This document shows positions 12,348 to 22,446 of a stretch of DNA of 64,000 bases, piece after piece. The translations under genes were made by a program, and so were the position numbers. The stretch lies in NCBI RefSeq assembly GCF_021730395.1, contig NW_026463352.1, positions 1 to 64,000 of the forward strand. The letters run 5' to 3'. Position 1 is the first letter of the stretch. The number at the start of each line of letters is the position of its first letter. The DNA is from Mercenaria mercenaria. Taxonomy: Eukaryota > Mollusca > Bivalvia > Venerida > Veneridae. A model generated the notes under the pieces. The model searched no databases. It saw nothing but the letters and a program-made list of their open reading frames with translations, and had not been told where the DNA came from.

Positions 12348-13302
12348 TTTTAGCTCACCTGAGCAATGCTCAGGGTAAGATATTGTGATCACGCTGTGAC
12401 CGTCGTGCGTCCGTCCGTGCGTCCGTGGTCAACAATTGTGTTTAAAAGACATCTCCTCCATAAGCACTGAATGGATTTTGATGAAACTTGGCACGAATGG
12501 TCCTCTACCAAAGTTATTCAAAAGTTTCCGCTTGGTTGCACACAGGGGCCACCAGAGCTAAAAACAGAAAAATCTTCAAACGACATCTCCTAAACCGATG
12601 GTCCGATTTTGAAATAATTTCACACAAATGGTCCTTATATCACCCTATACCAAGACTGTTCAAACTATATTGATTCGTCAAAAAACATGGCCGCCAGGGC
12701 TAAAAATAGAAAAATCTTCAAACGACATCTCCTCCTTAACCGATGATCCGATTTTGAAATAATTTCACACAAATAGTCCTTATGTCACCCTCTACCAAAA
12801 TTGTTCAAGCTATATTGATTCGTCAAAAAACATGGCCGCCAGAGATAGGTAGATAGATATATCTTTTATTCCACCATAAGATGAGAAATATAAATACAAT
12901 TTACATACAATGAGCAAATATAGTCAAAAACATGGCTGGCAGGGGGCGTGATCACTTTTCCCTTAATGTATACCATACTTGTCCAAATTATTGCCCTAAG
13001 GTGACTAGGTCAAAAGATGGCCACACCCCTGTGTCTGACATATACTTACTGTAGGCTTTTATATTAGAAAGTTTGAAAATCTTCTTCTCTATATCAGTAA
13101 TAGCTAGAGCCTTGATGTTTGGCATGTGATATCAGATTTGTAATGTCTATCGTAATTTTTCAAATTATTGCCCTAGGTTCAAAAGTGTGTGTGACATGTA
13201 TGTAATATAGGTTAACATAGAAGAAACTAACTCTGTACTTATATAAGCACACTTGAAGCCTTGTACACAGGTGAGCGCTTTAGGGTCAATGACCCTCGTG
13301 TC
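12348..13302 (-). mobile_element. Helentron-like tandem-repeat element, CTCACCT-arm family
   Basis: On the minus strand it starts ACACGAGGGTCATTGACCCT (hairpin GGGTC/GACCC) with arm GCTCACCTG, and ends TGCTCAGGTGAGCTAAAAA. Three internal units of about 140 bp lie near the 3' side (12450-12845). A piece at about 12845-12930, beginning GATAGGTAGATAGATATATC, interrupts it and looks like a LINE 3'-end fragment. Confidence 0.75.
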
Positions 13303-13385
13303 TTATGTTGTTGGTTTTTTTTGTTTGGTTGAGCACCCTCGAAATAATTTATACTCATCATTTTGCAAAGACGTTGAATACACAA

Positions 13386-13567
13386 AAACCTTTAAATTTT
13401 GGAAATATGCACCGTTCGGGCACTACCTGAAAACTTTGGCTTGCCCGAAACAGGATTTACCTGTCCTGGGCTTCGGGCAACCCACTCACGACGAAGACTG
13501 TAATTATAATGCGTCAAAGAAAATGTACATGAGATATTTTATGAAGATAATAGGGTACGACAAGTAG
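13386..13567 (+). CDS. Weak coding candidate, partner of a similar segment at 15722-15790
   Basis: An open segment ends in GQPTHDEDCNYNASKKMYMR and then YFMKIIGYDK. The DNA at about 13490-13550 resembles 15737-15797 (both contain GAxxACTGTxATTxTAATGC and later ATGAG), suggesting two diverged copies 2.2 kb apart. Part of the open frame upstream overlaps the end of a transposon, so the true extent is unknown. Function unknown; may not be coding. Confidence 0.2.
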
Positions 13568-13970
13568 ACGGAATATTGTGAACTTATATGCCGTTCGTTC
13601 GTATTTCCATCTGTCTGTATGTCGGTTCCGAAAAACTTTTATAAATTAGTATAGATTTTTTTTCACGAAACCTGGTAGATATTGTTATAGAATAAATGAG
13701 TTCGTGTTTCGTTTCCTTGCTTGTTCTTGGGTCTGTCTGTAAGTCAGTGTCTGCACGGCCATCAGTCGTCACAAAAAGTTGGTTCTGCTGTAAATTTTAA
13801 AGGAGCATGAGATTTATCTCATAGAATGCTACTTGGGAAATATGAACCCAGGTCCTTTTATTATGCTGCATTTTTTTTAACAAAAGGCAATATGGAGAAT
13901 ATACATGTACAGGCAATTTAGTTTTGCTACACCTAAAACTGTAGATGATATGTACACTTTTCAAGAATAT
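13568..13970. other. Intergenic stretch, no gene seen
   Basis: Pieces rich in CTGTCTGTA and GTTCGT (13590-13750) look like worn microsatellite from tandem-repeat elements. No coding signal. Confidence 0.25.
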
Positions 13971-15373
13971 TTATGTCTCCCACCCTCTGGGGGAGACATA
14001 TTGTTTTTGCCCTGTCCGTCCGTACGTCACACTTCATTTCCGATCAGTAACTGGAGAACCATTTGATCTAGAACCTTCAAACTTCATAGGGTTGTAGGGC
14101 TGCTGGAGTAGACGACCCCTATTGTTTTTGGGGTCACTCCGTCAAAGGTCAAGGTCACAGGGGCCTGAACATTGAAAATCATTTCCGATCAATAACTTGA
14201 GTACCACTTGACCCAGAATATTGAAACTTCATAGGATGATTGTACATGCAAATAGATGACCCCTATTGATTTTGGGGTCACTCTGTTAAAGGTCAAGGTC
14301 ACAGGGGCCTGAACATGTAAAACCGTTTCCGGTCAGTAACTTTAGAACCACTTGACCCAGAATGTTGAAACATCATAGGATGATTGGTCATGCAGGGTAG
14401 ATGACCCCTATCAATTTTGGGGTCACTCTGTTAAAGGTCAAGGTCACAGGGGCCTGAACATGGAAAACCGTTTCCGATCAATAACTTGAGAACCTCTCGA
14501 TCAAGAATGTTGAAACTTCATAGGATGATTGTTCATGCAGAGTATATGACCCCTATTGTTTTTGGGGTCACTCCGTTAAAGGTCAAGGTCACAGGGGCAT
14601 GAACATTGATTACAATTTCCGATCAATACCTTGAGAACCTCTTGATCCAGAATGTTGAAACTTCATAGGATGATTGAACATGCAGAGTAGATGACCCCTA
14701 TCGATTTTGGGTCACTCTGTAAAAGGTCAAGGTCACAGGAGCCTGAACATGGAAAACAATTTCCGATCAATAACTTGAGAACCTCTCGATCAAGAATGTT
14801 GAAACTTCATAGGATGATTGTTCATGCAGAGTATATGACCCCTATTGTTTTTGGGGTCATTCCGTTAAAGGTCAAGGTCACAGGGGCATGAACATTGATT
14901 ACAATTTCCGATCAATACCTTGAGAACCACTTGACCCAGAATGTTGAAACATTATAGGATGATTGAACATGCAGAGTAGATGACCCCTATTGATTTTTGG
15001 GTCAGTCTATTAAAGGTCAAGGTCACAGGGACCTGGTCATGTAAAATCATTTCCGAAAAATAACTTAAGAACCACTTGACCTAGAATGTTGAAACTTAAT
15101 AGGATGATTAGACATGCAGAGTAGATGACCCCTATTTATTTTGGGGTCACTTGATCAAAGGTCAAGGTCACAGGAGCCTGAAGAGTGACTTGAGAACCAC
15201 TAGGCCAAGAGTGTTGAAACTTAGCGGGATGACTGGACATGCCAAGTAGATGATCCCTATTGCAGCCAACCATCAGTGTCTCTTTGACTTTCGCTCCTGA
15301 CCACTATTGACTCGTTGCCTATAGGACTTTGCAATGGGGGAGACATGCGCTTTTTTACAAAAGCAATTTCTAG
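13971..15373 (-). mobile_element. Helentron-like tandem-repeat element, GTCTCCC-arm family, copy A
   Basis: On the minus strand it starts CTAGAAATTGCTTTTGTAAA with hairpin GCTTTTG...AAAAAGC and arm CATGTCTCCCCC, and ends GGTGGGAGACATAAA. Inside are eight units of about 145 bp, each with a core (read on the plus strand) AAAGGTCAAGGTCACAGG. It is the inverted relative of 19444-21159. No protein. Confidence 0.88.
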
Positions 15374-15524
15374 TTTTATTATGCTTTGTGCTTAGTATAC
15401 TTCAGGTTTAAAGGGATGACTCGTTTTCAAACATGAAATTAAAAATAACGCTCGGAAATTCAAAGATGGATGTTGCCACTTTTACGCTGATTTCATTGTA
15501 ATATTACTGATTTTATAATTTCAG

Positions 15525-15651
15525 GAAAAGTTACCAAGAACCAGGCGCAACAGGATTGTTCAAGGATACAGAAAATTACATACTGCATTACTACCCCCAC
15601 TTAGATGATTGCCGACATCTGTCAAAAAATGAAACATTTCAGGAGCTCTAA
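15525..15651 (+). CDS. Possible terminal exon of an unidentified gene
   Basis: A 127-nt segment follows TACTGATTTTATAATTTCAG (branch point plus acceptor). After one split-codon base it reads 41 codons, KSYQEPGATGLFKDTENYIL, then HYYPHLDDCRHLSKNETFQE and L, before TAA. The composition (aromatic, acidic, Cys) is unlike neighbouring repeats. I cannot name the family and found no clear upstream exons on the plus strand. Confidence 0.35.
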
Positions 15652-16130
15652 AGAATTGTGAATTTAACTTAATCATAATGCATCTGAATGGACATATATT
15701 TGATATTTGTTCAGTGGTATTCAGATGCAGACGACGACGGTGCAGAATACTGTGATTGTAATGCTAAGAACAGCTTCATGAGTAGTTGATTCATGAGATT
15801 ATTCCGAATACATTTACAGACATATGTCATTTAGTGCAAACATTTTGTAGTGAGTTACACAGGATTATGTCTTCCATGATTTATTTGCATTAATATGCAG
15901 AAGAAAAAAACAGTGATCATAAGATGCATAGTTTTATTCAAAATCAGAAACATTTTCTTACTGTCACCAAGTTGTTACACTTGAAATTATTTTCACGTTA
16001 TTTTTTTTTTTGAAAGCGTCGTTTATAGACATATCTTTGGTACTTTAAAAGACAATGACTTGAAATTAAAAATATTTCTTTATAATCATCTGCGTGTGTG
16101 GTTACAATCACAACAATTCTAATTGTATAT
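15652..16130. other. Stretch 3' of the 15525-15651 candidate exon
   Basis: Would be 3' UTR if that exon is real. It holds the short segment at 15722-15790 reading DADDDGAEYCDCNAKNSFMS before a stop, which may be a related alternative end. Confidence 0.2.
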
Positions 16131-16352
16131 CGTGACAGAGTTATGCCCCTCTCATACTTAAAATCAAAATTAAAAATAAAGAATGTCAGTACACCTTCTT
16201 TACTTGACCTTTAACCCCTCTGTGTAGTAGGGGCTTTTCATATACTGGTGTATCTTCCTTTTAAAGTAGAGGTCTCTTATTGAGACATTAATTTTTATTT
16301 ATTTTACTGTCAAATTGCCGAATAGTGGATGCTGTCTTACCGACAGCTCTTG
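16130..16352 (-). mobile_element. 5' fragment of a Helentron-like element
   Basis: On the minus strand it starts CAAGAGCTGTCGGTAAGACA (hairpin CTGTC/GACAG), followed by CACTATTCGG, and contains the family phrase GAGGGGCATAACTC. No 3' end seen. Confidence 0.55.
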
Positions 16353-16540
16353 TTATTTTCACCCTTATACATTATTCACGATGTTGACAGGCACAATGCC
16401 TGTGAAGTTTCTCTGAAGTAATGGCCATTGAATTTCTCAAATTTGCTAAAGTTGACCAGACTTGAGCAGTTCTTATCCTCTGTTCACCAAACTTGACTAC
16501 TAGGCTTACAGGCATAATATCACAGAATAGTTCTATAACT

Positions 16541-16694
16541 ATCTGGATATTCCCAGTTATGGCCCTTCAGTTACTACGAAAAATGACAGTACCTTAGCCA
16601 AACTTTTGTCAGCTCATTATCTGGATATTCCCAGCTATGGCCCTTCAGTTACTACGAAAAATGACAGTACCTTAGTCAAAATTTTTTCAGCTCA
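16541..16694 (+). repeat. Two-copy tandem duplication, about 76 bp
   Basis: TATCTGGATATTCCCAG, TATGGCCCTTCAGTTACTAC and AATGACAGTACCTTAG occur in both copies with few changes, so the duplication is recent relative to its surroundings. Confidence 0.85.
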
Positions 16695-17180
16695 TTATCT
16701 TTGCTACTCTAAACGTCGCTGTAAATCTCTTGCCCTTGAATTAATCAAAATTTTAAAAATGTTACATCTGTCTCAGAATTCTGAATAAGGGGTTTATTTT
16801 GGCGGTTTGGTTAAATAGAGATATGTTATAAACATTAAATAAATTTCGTAGAAGCAAGATTTGAGTTGCATTTATACAGTGTTCGAGTGAAAAATATGTA
16901 TTGTAGAAGTTTGAACACTTTATCTCCTGCTTCAGAATAGGACGGAAAAAGGGAAAACTTTTGACAAATGGAAATTATTATTTATAAATATATCGATCGT
17001 TTCTAAATTTGCGATGATAATTTGCTATGATTTCTTTCATAGTCAGAAACATCAATGTTTAAATACAGCTTGGATACCAGTAATGAATACTTACCCAATA
17101 TGAAGGAATCAAATGCGTTGTAGGAATCAAATGCGTTGTACTAAGAAAGGACACGCTTAATCAATATCATACTGAAAAGT
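16695..17180. other. Intergenic stretch, no gene seen
   Basis: AT-rich; only a short duplicated GGAATCAAATGCGTTGTA at about 17105-17140. Confidence 0.25.
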
Positions 17181-17199
17181 TGATTCTAATACGCTTGTT

Positions 17200-17425
17200 G
17201 CTGTTAAAACACGCATACGCTAAATGACGTCATGTGTACATGCGATGACGTTAATATTTTTGATGCAACCAATAAAGAGCGCTATTACATTTTATCTACT
17301 GACTTAGATTAAGGGCATATTACACTCGAAACAATATATAGCAAAATCGTCTTTTACTAAAATTAATACACTCATACGTCGCGAGAATAATTCACTTGGG
17401 CTACGATCTCGTGAAATTAGAGACT
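17200..17425. repeat. Dispersed palindrome-family repeat, partial copy
   Basis: Shares TGTTAAAACAC, AATGACGTCATGT, AAAGAGCGCT and ATTAAGGGCATAT in the same order with 26650-26795. It ends in a worn form of the palindrome centre (TTGGGCTACGATCTCGTGAA). Contains a perfect CRE-type TGACGTCA. Confidence 0.65.
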
Positions 17426-17689
17426 ATAACCAATCTAATTGCTGAAATAAACAGATACTTGAAAAGAAACTGTATAAGGTCAAAATTAATTACGCCAAAT
17501 ATGTTAAACCCAATCATTAAAAAAAATTCCAAAACTAAAGCAATCCCCATACGCCAACCAAGTATTGAAATATACCTCCTATTGAAAATTAGCTATTCAG
17601 AAATGTCTGACACAGTTCCTGACATTAGCCTTTCGAGAATATATCTGATCCAGAACCGGAGGTTATTCGTTTGAGACTGTCTATCCCAA

Positions 17690-18222
17690 ACAGTCTTGTT
17701 AGTCAATTCAGATCATGCGTGTTAGTCATTTTGGAACGTCTAACCCAGACAGGTGGGTTAGTCATCCCAGAACGTCTAACTCAAACAGAAGGATTAGTCA
17801 TTCCAGATTGTCTAATTCAGACAGGCGGGTTAGTCATTCCTGAACGTCTATCTTAGTCATTCCTGAACGTCTAACTCAGACAGGCGGGTTAGTCATTCCA
17901 GAACGTCTAACTTAGACAGGCGATTTAGTCATTCCGGAACGTCTAACTTAGTCATTCCTGAACGTCTAACTCAAACAGAAGGATTAGTCATTCCAGATTG
18001 TCTAATTCAGACAGGCGGGTTAGTCATTCCTGAACGTCTATCTTAGTCATTCCTGAACGTCTAACTCAGACAGGCGGGTTAGTCATTCCAGAACGTCTAA
18101 CTTAGACAGGCGATTTAGTCATTCCGGAACGTCTAACTTAGTCATTCCTGAACGTCTAACTCAAAACAGAAGGATTAGTCATTCCAGAACGTCTAACTTA
18201 GTCATTCCCGAACGTCTAACAA
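17690..18222. repeat. Minisatellite with 190-bp higher-order repeat
   Basis: Basic units of about 26-36 bp contain TTAGTCATTCCxGAACGTCT with or without AACTCAGACAGGCGGG. A block holding several variants repeats exactly at 190 bp: landmarks TCAAACAGAAGGATTAG at 17781, 17971 and (with one extra A) 18161. Confidence 0.92.
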
Positions 18223-18928
18223 CATGCAACGACAGACGCCCCATTAGCGATGCTCACTCCTGTGATTAAGACAGACAGAGTAATCTAAATTACCAGATGC
18301 GGAGAAGCGGTAAGTAAAGGACGACTTGGTATATCCTTAGAGCAATACTGATTCATGAAATTGAACTGTAAACACTAAGCAGTTGGTTTTGTTTCCAGTC
18401 AGCCCTCGACACTATAGGCAATAGGAAAGCAGTTTTACCACGGAATCATTGTTGTTATTACGGAAGATAGGGGAGACATTTCTGTTCTCTTTATTAGTGT
18501 AATTATATAAGAAATACCACATATAGGCTGTTCAAAACACAAAACGCCTGAAGTCTAGATTTAATAATAAGTCCAGACTTAAATAATATGCTGTTATAAC
18601 AACTACTCTGATTACTGCTTATATTCAACTAGAAACATACTGCAAAGCAACTTTAACAGGGACATCAATGATGTAATAATGTCATAAAGTGCATGTATAA
18701 AAGCAATTTCTTTAAAAAGGTATTTGGCACAGCATATATATGGAAAAATTGCAATAGATACATTCAAATCATAAAGATGTACCAAAGTAAAGTTGTCAGT
18801 GACTAACATGAGACAAGTGAAGTGAGAAAAGAATGTCTCTTACTGACATTTTATTTAGAATACTCTGCCACATAGATGAGACAGATACACATGTATGTGC
18901 ATGTATTACAGTATACCACTTATGTTAA
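18223..18928. other. Intergenic stretch, no gene seen
   Basis: AT-rich; nothing recognised. Confidence 0.25.
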
Positions 18929-19280
18929 CTAGAGCTGCTTTTGAGAAAAGTGCATGTCTCCCACAACTGCCTTATCATCTGAATAGTTGTGTACGAGTCA
19001 ACCATGCACCAAGATCTCAACTGCCTTATCAGACTTTCAGTGTTTTGATTATCTAAAACAAATTTCAAGGGCCATAATTCTAAAGTGCCTGGGCAAATTT
19101 GGCTAGTTATCAAACTTGGGCAAGGACTCATTTTCAAACACATTTTGTTCAAGCCTGGTGAAGATCAGATGAAAAATGTTAGACTTGGACTGCGGAAAAG
19201 ATTTGTGACAGACATAAACACACAGATAGGAGTAAATCAATATGTCTCCCACACCACTGTGTGGTGGGAGACATAATAAA
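18929..19280 (+). mobile_element. Short Helentron-like element, GTCTCCC-arm family, without tandem array
   Basis: Starts CTAGAGCTGCTTTTGAGAAA with hairpin CTTTTGAGAAAAG and arm GCATGTCTCCCAC, and ends in hairpin CCACACCACTGTGTGG then GGGAGACATAATAAA. It has the ends of 19444-21159 but only about 350 bp and no repeat units. Confidence 0.8.
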
Positions 19281-19443
19281 AGCGAAATCAGTCAGTATAA
19301 TATTTCAACTGCTTTCTTAAAGCAGAATTGGATGACTCTTCAATAAGTTCTTGAAATCAATATTCTCTTACTGATAATCAGTTTCTGACATAACAAAATT
19401 AACCCTAATATACTAAGCTAAAAACACATAAAATCAATTATAA

Positions 19444-21159
19444 CTAGAAGATGCTTTTGCAAAAAAGCGCATGTCTCCCCCAATGCAAAGTGGTATAGGC
19501 AAGAAGTCAATAGGAGTCAGGAGCGAAAGTCAAAGAGACACTGATGGTTGGCTGCAATAGGGATCATTTACTTGGCATGTCCAGTCATCCTGCTATGTTT
19601 CAACACTCTTGGCCTAGTGGTTCTCAAGTCACTGTTCAGGCTCCTGTGACCTTGACCTTTGATCAAGTGACCCCAAAATTAATACGGGTCATCTACTCTG
19701 CATGTCCAATCATCCTATTAAGTTTCAACATTCTAGGTAAAGTGGTTCTCAAGTTATTTTCCGGAAATGATTTCACATGACCAGGCCCCTGTGACCTTGA
19801 CCTTTAATAGACTGACCCAAAAATCAATAGGGGTCATCTACTCTGCATGTTCAATTATCCTATGAAGTTTCAACATTCTGGATCAAGAGGTTCTCAAGTT
19901 ATTGATCAGAAATGGTTATCAATGTTCAGGTCCCTGTGACCTTGACCTTTAACGGAGTGACCCCAAAATCGATATGGGTCATCAACTCTGCATGAGCAAT
20001 CATCCTATGAAGTTTCAACATTCTGGGTTAAGTGGTTCTCAAGTTACTGACATGAAATTGTTTTCCATGTTCAGGCCCCTGTGACCTTGACCTTTAATAG
20101 AGTGACCCCAAAATTAATTGGGGTCATTTACTCTGTATGTCCAATTATCCTATAAAGTTTTAACATTCTGGGTCAAGAGGTTCTCAAGTTATTGATCAGA
20201 AACGGTTTTCCATGTTCAGGCCCCTGTGACCTTGACCTTTAACAGAGTGACCCCAAAATCGATAGGGGTCATCTACTCTGCATGACCAATCATCCTATGA
20301 AGTTTCAACATTCTTGGTCAAGTTGTTCTCAAGTTACTGACCGGAAATGTTTTTCAATGTTCAGGCCCCTGTGACCTTGACCTTTAAAAGAATGACCCCA
20401 AAATCGATAGGGGTCATCTACTTTGCATGTACAATCATCCTATGAAGTTTCAACATTCTGGGTCAAGTGGTACTCAAGTTATTGATTGGAAATGGTTTTC
20501 AATGTTCAGGCCCCTGTGACCTTGACCTTTAACAGAGTGACCCCACAAACAATAGGGGTCATCTACTCTACATGACCAATCATCCTATGAAGTTTCAACA
20601 TTCTGGGTCAAGTGGTTCTCTAGTTATTGATCGGAAATGGTTTTCAATGTTCAGGCCCCTGTGACCTTGACCTTTGACGGAGTGACCCCAAAATCAATAG
20701 GGGTCATCTACTCTTCATGACCAATCATCCTATTAAGTTTCAACATTCTGGGTCAAGTGGTTCTCTAGTTATTGATCGGAAATGGTTTTCAATGTTCAGG
20801 CCCCTGTGACCTTGACCTTTGACGGAGTGACCCCAAAATCAATAGGGGTCATCTACTCTTCATGACCAATCATCCTATTAAGTTTCAACATTCTGGGTCA
20901 AGTGGTTCTCTAGTTATTGATCGGAAAGGTTTTCAATGGGTTTTCAATGTTCAGGCCCCTGTGACCTTGACCTTTGACAGAGTGACCCCAAAAACAATAA
21001 GGGTCGTCTACTCCAGCAGCCCTAAAACCCTATGAAGTTTGAAGGTTCTAGGTCAAATGGTTCTCCAGTTATTGCTCGGAAATGAAGTGTGACGTACGGA
21101 CGATGGACAGGGCAAAAACAATGTCTCCCCCAGAGGGGGGGGGGGGGGGGGTGACATAA
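19444..21159 (+). mobile_element. Helentron-like tandem-repeat element, GTCTCCC-arm family, copy B
   Basis: Starts CTAGAAGATGCTTTTGCAAA with hairpin and arm GCATGTCTCCCCC, and ends in a run of 17 G (21135-21151) followed by TGACATAA. Ten units of about 145 bp carry TGTGACCTTGACCTTT. Two adjacent units near 20640-20920 are almost identical, which points to recent unit duplication. No protein. Confidence 0.9.
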
Positions 21160-22326
21160 CTCTCTGACATACAGTCATTATACACTTTTCCCCATCATAA
21201 CAAATGAGGCATGAATTGACTCTTCCAATGAAAAAGCTGAGTATAATGAAACATGCTTGCCCTTGCCTTGACTGTAATAGTAAAAATGTCATATCTCAGC
21301 CAGAATAATAATAAACGGAAGACAGCTAAAAATAAGACATTTTATTCCATCTCTCTATGTATTTTTTTAAGTCAGTTGCTAATTTTACTTTCAATGCCTA
21401 TGGAATTTTTCTCTATTTCATGTTCCATTCATTTTGGAACTGGCAGTGTCCAGAATTAGACAAACTTTCTGTTTTAGATCATCAACTCAACCTATTACTC
21501 AATCCATCATGATTAAAACAATAAAACTGGTCTTAAACATACATCTCAAATGTGGATACAGAAACGAAGTAAGTTAACAGATAAAGGTGCTGAAAATCAG
21601 TCACAGTGGTGTATTGTTGTAGTCAACCATTAAACAAAAACATCAAACATCAAGCAAATTGCCTAGAAATAAAAGAAACCACAAAATCTAGAACATAATT
21701 GGTTGACAGGGGTTTTGTTATACAATGCACTGCAATTTGCTAGGTAGTTTGTTAGGTAATAACTGATTTTGAATGTAACACTAGGCAGCTTTTAATCTGT
21801 TTAATAAATACCATTTTACATCTAAATCAATGCTTCAGTTAGTGCTGTACATGGAATGGAAATGTCACATTCAGCTCATTCTAGTGCCTCATCATGATGT
21901 TACCATTTCTCAATGAAAATTTCTATTGAAGTTACAGCACATGTTATCATGATTCCTCAATGCCATCACTTATCAGCATCTCAGCAGTAAATGTCGACAA
22001 AAATGATCTGAAGACATTGACCAATTTATAACTTCACTCACAATATTTTTTATGCAAAACAAATCCCATATTCACTTCTTAACTGCACAATTTTAAGTTA
22101 CTTCTGTCCTTTTTTTTTTCAAACAGCTTTACTGAAGAACTCAGTCTTTAATTCACAACAGTTTGTTTGTCATAACTCCCTCAGTCTTGTGATAAAATAA
22201 GACTTCTGTGATTCACATGCTCCAATCACAGGCTTGCCTCTAGTCAATACAGAAAATACAGATGAAAATCATGATGTTGTTGATATAATTTATAGATGAA
22301 ATATGAAGCTTATGTTTTTGTTCTGG
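21160..22326 (-). other. Region downstream of TIMM44, including presumed 3' UTR
   Basis: No coding segment seen. Candidate ATTAAA polyadenylation signals on the minus strand lie near 22146 and 21791, so the 3' UTR would be roughly 200-550 nt. AT-rich, no clear repeat. The signal assignment is weak. Confidence 0.35.
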
Positions 22327-22446
22327 TTATAACCACTGTTCCTGAGAATGCATGGAGATGTCAAGTAATTTCCAGGCAGCATCTGGGTTTAATTCTTCCA
22401 TGTCCCGACACAGAGCCCACACATACGTTACCCACATGATTTTATC
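22327..22446 (-). CDS. TIMM44: TIMM44 exon 15 (C-terminus and stop)
   Basis: Forty codons including TAA: DKIMWVTYVWALCRDMEELN, then a segment ending LLDISMHSQEQWL. It matches human LYVWALCRDQDELNPYAAWR ... LLDIS. The reading ends within one or two residues of the human C-terminus. Confidence 0.97.
   Translation of the reverse strand, partial: DKIMWVTYVWALCRDMEELNPDAAWKLLDISMHSQEQWL

Noticed and set aside
12360-12420. Bacterial-style terminator hairpin
   Set aside because: The GCTCACCTGAGCAATGCTCAGG hairpin is the 3' end of a Helentron-like element in eukaryotic DNA.
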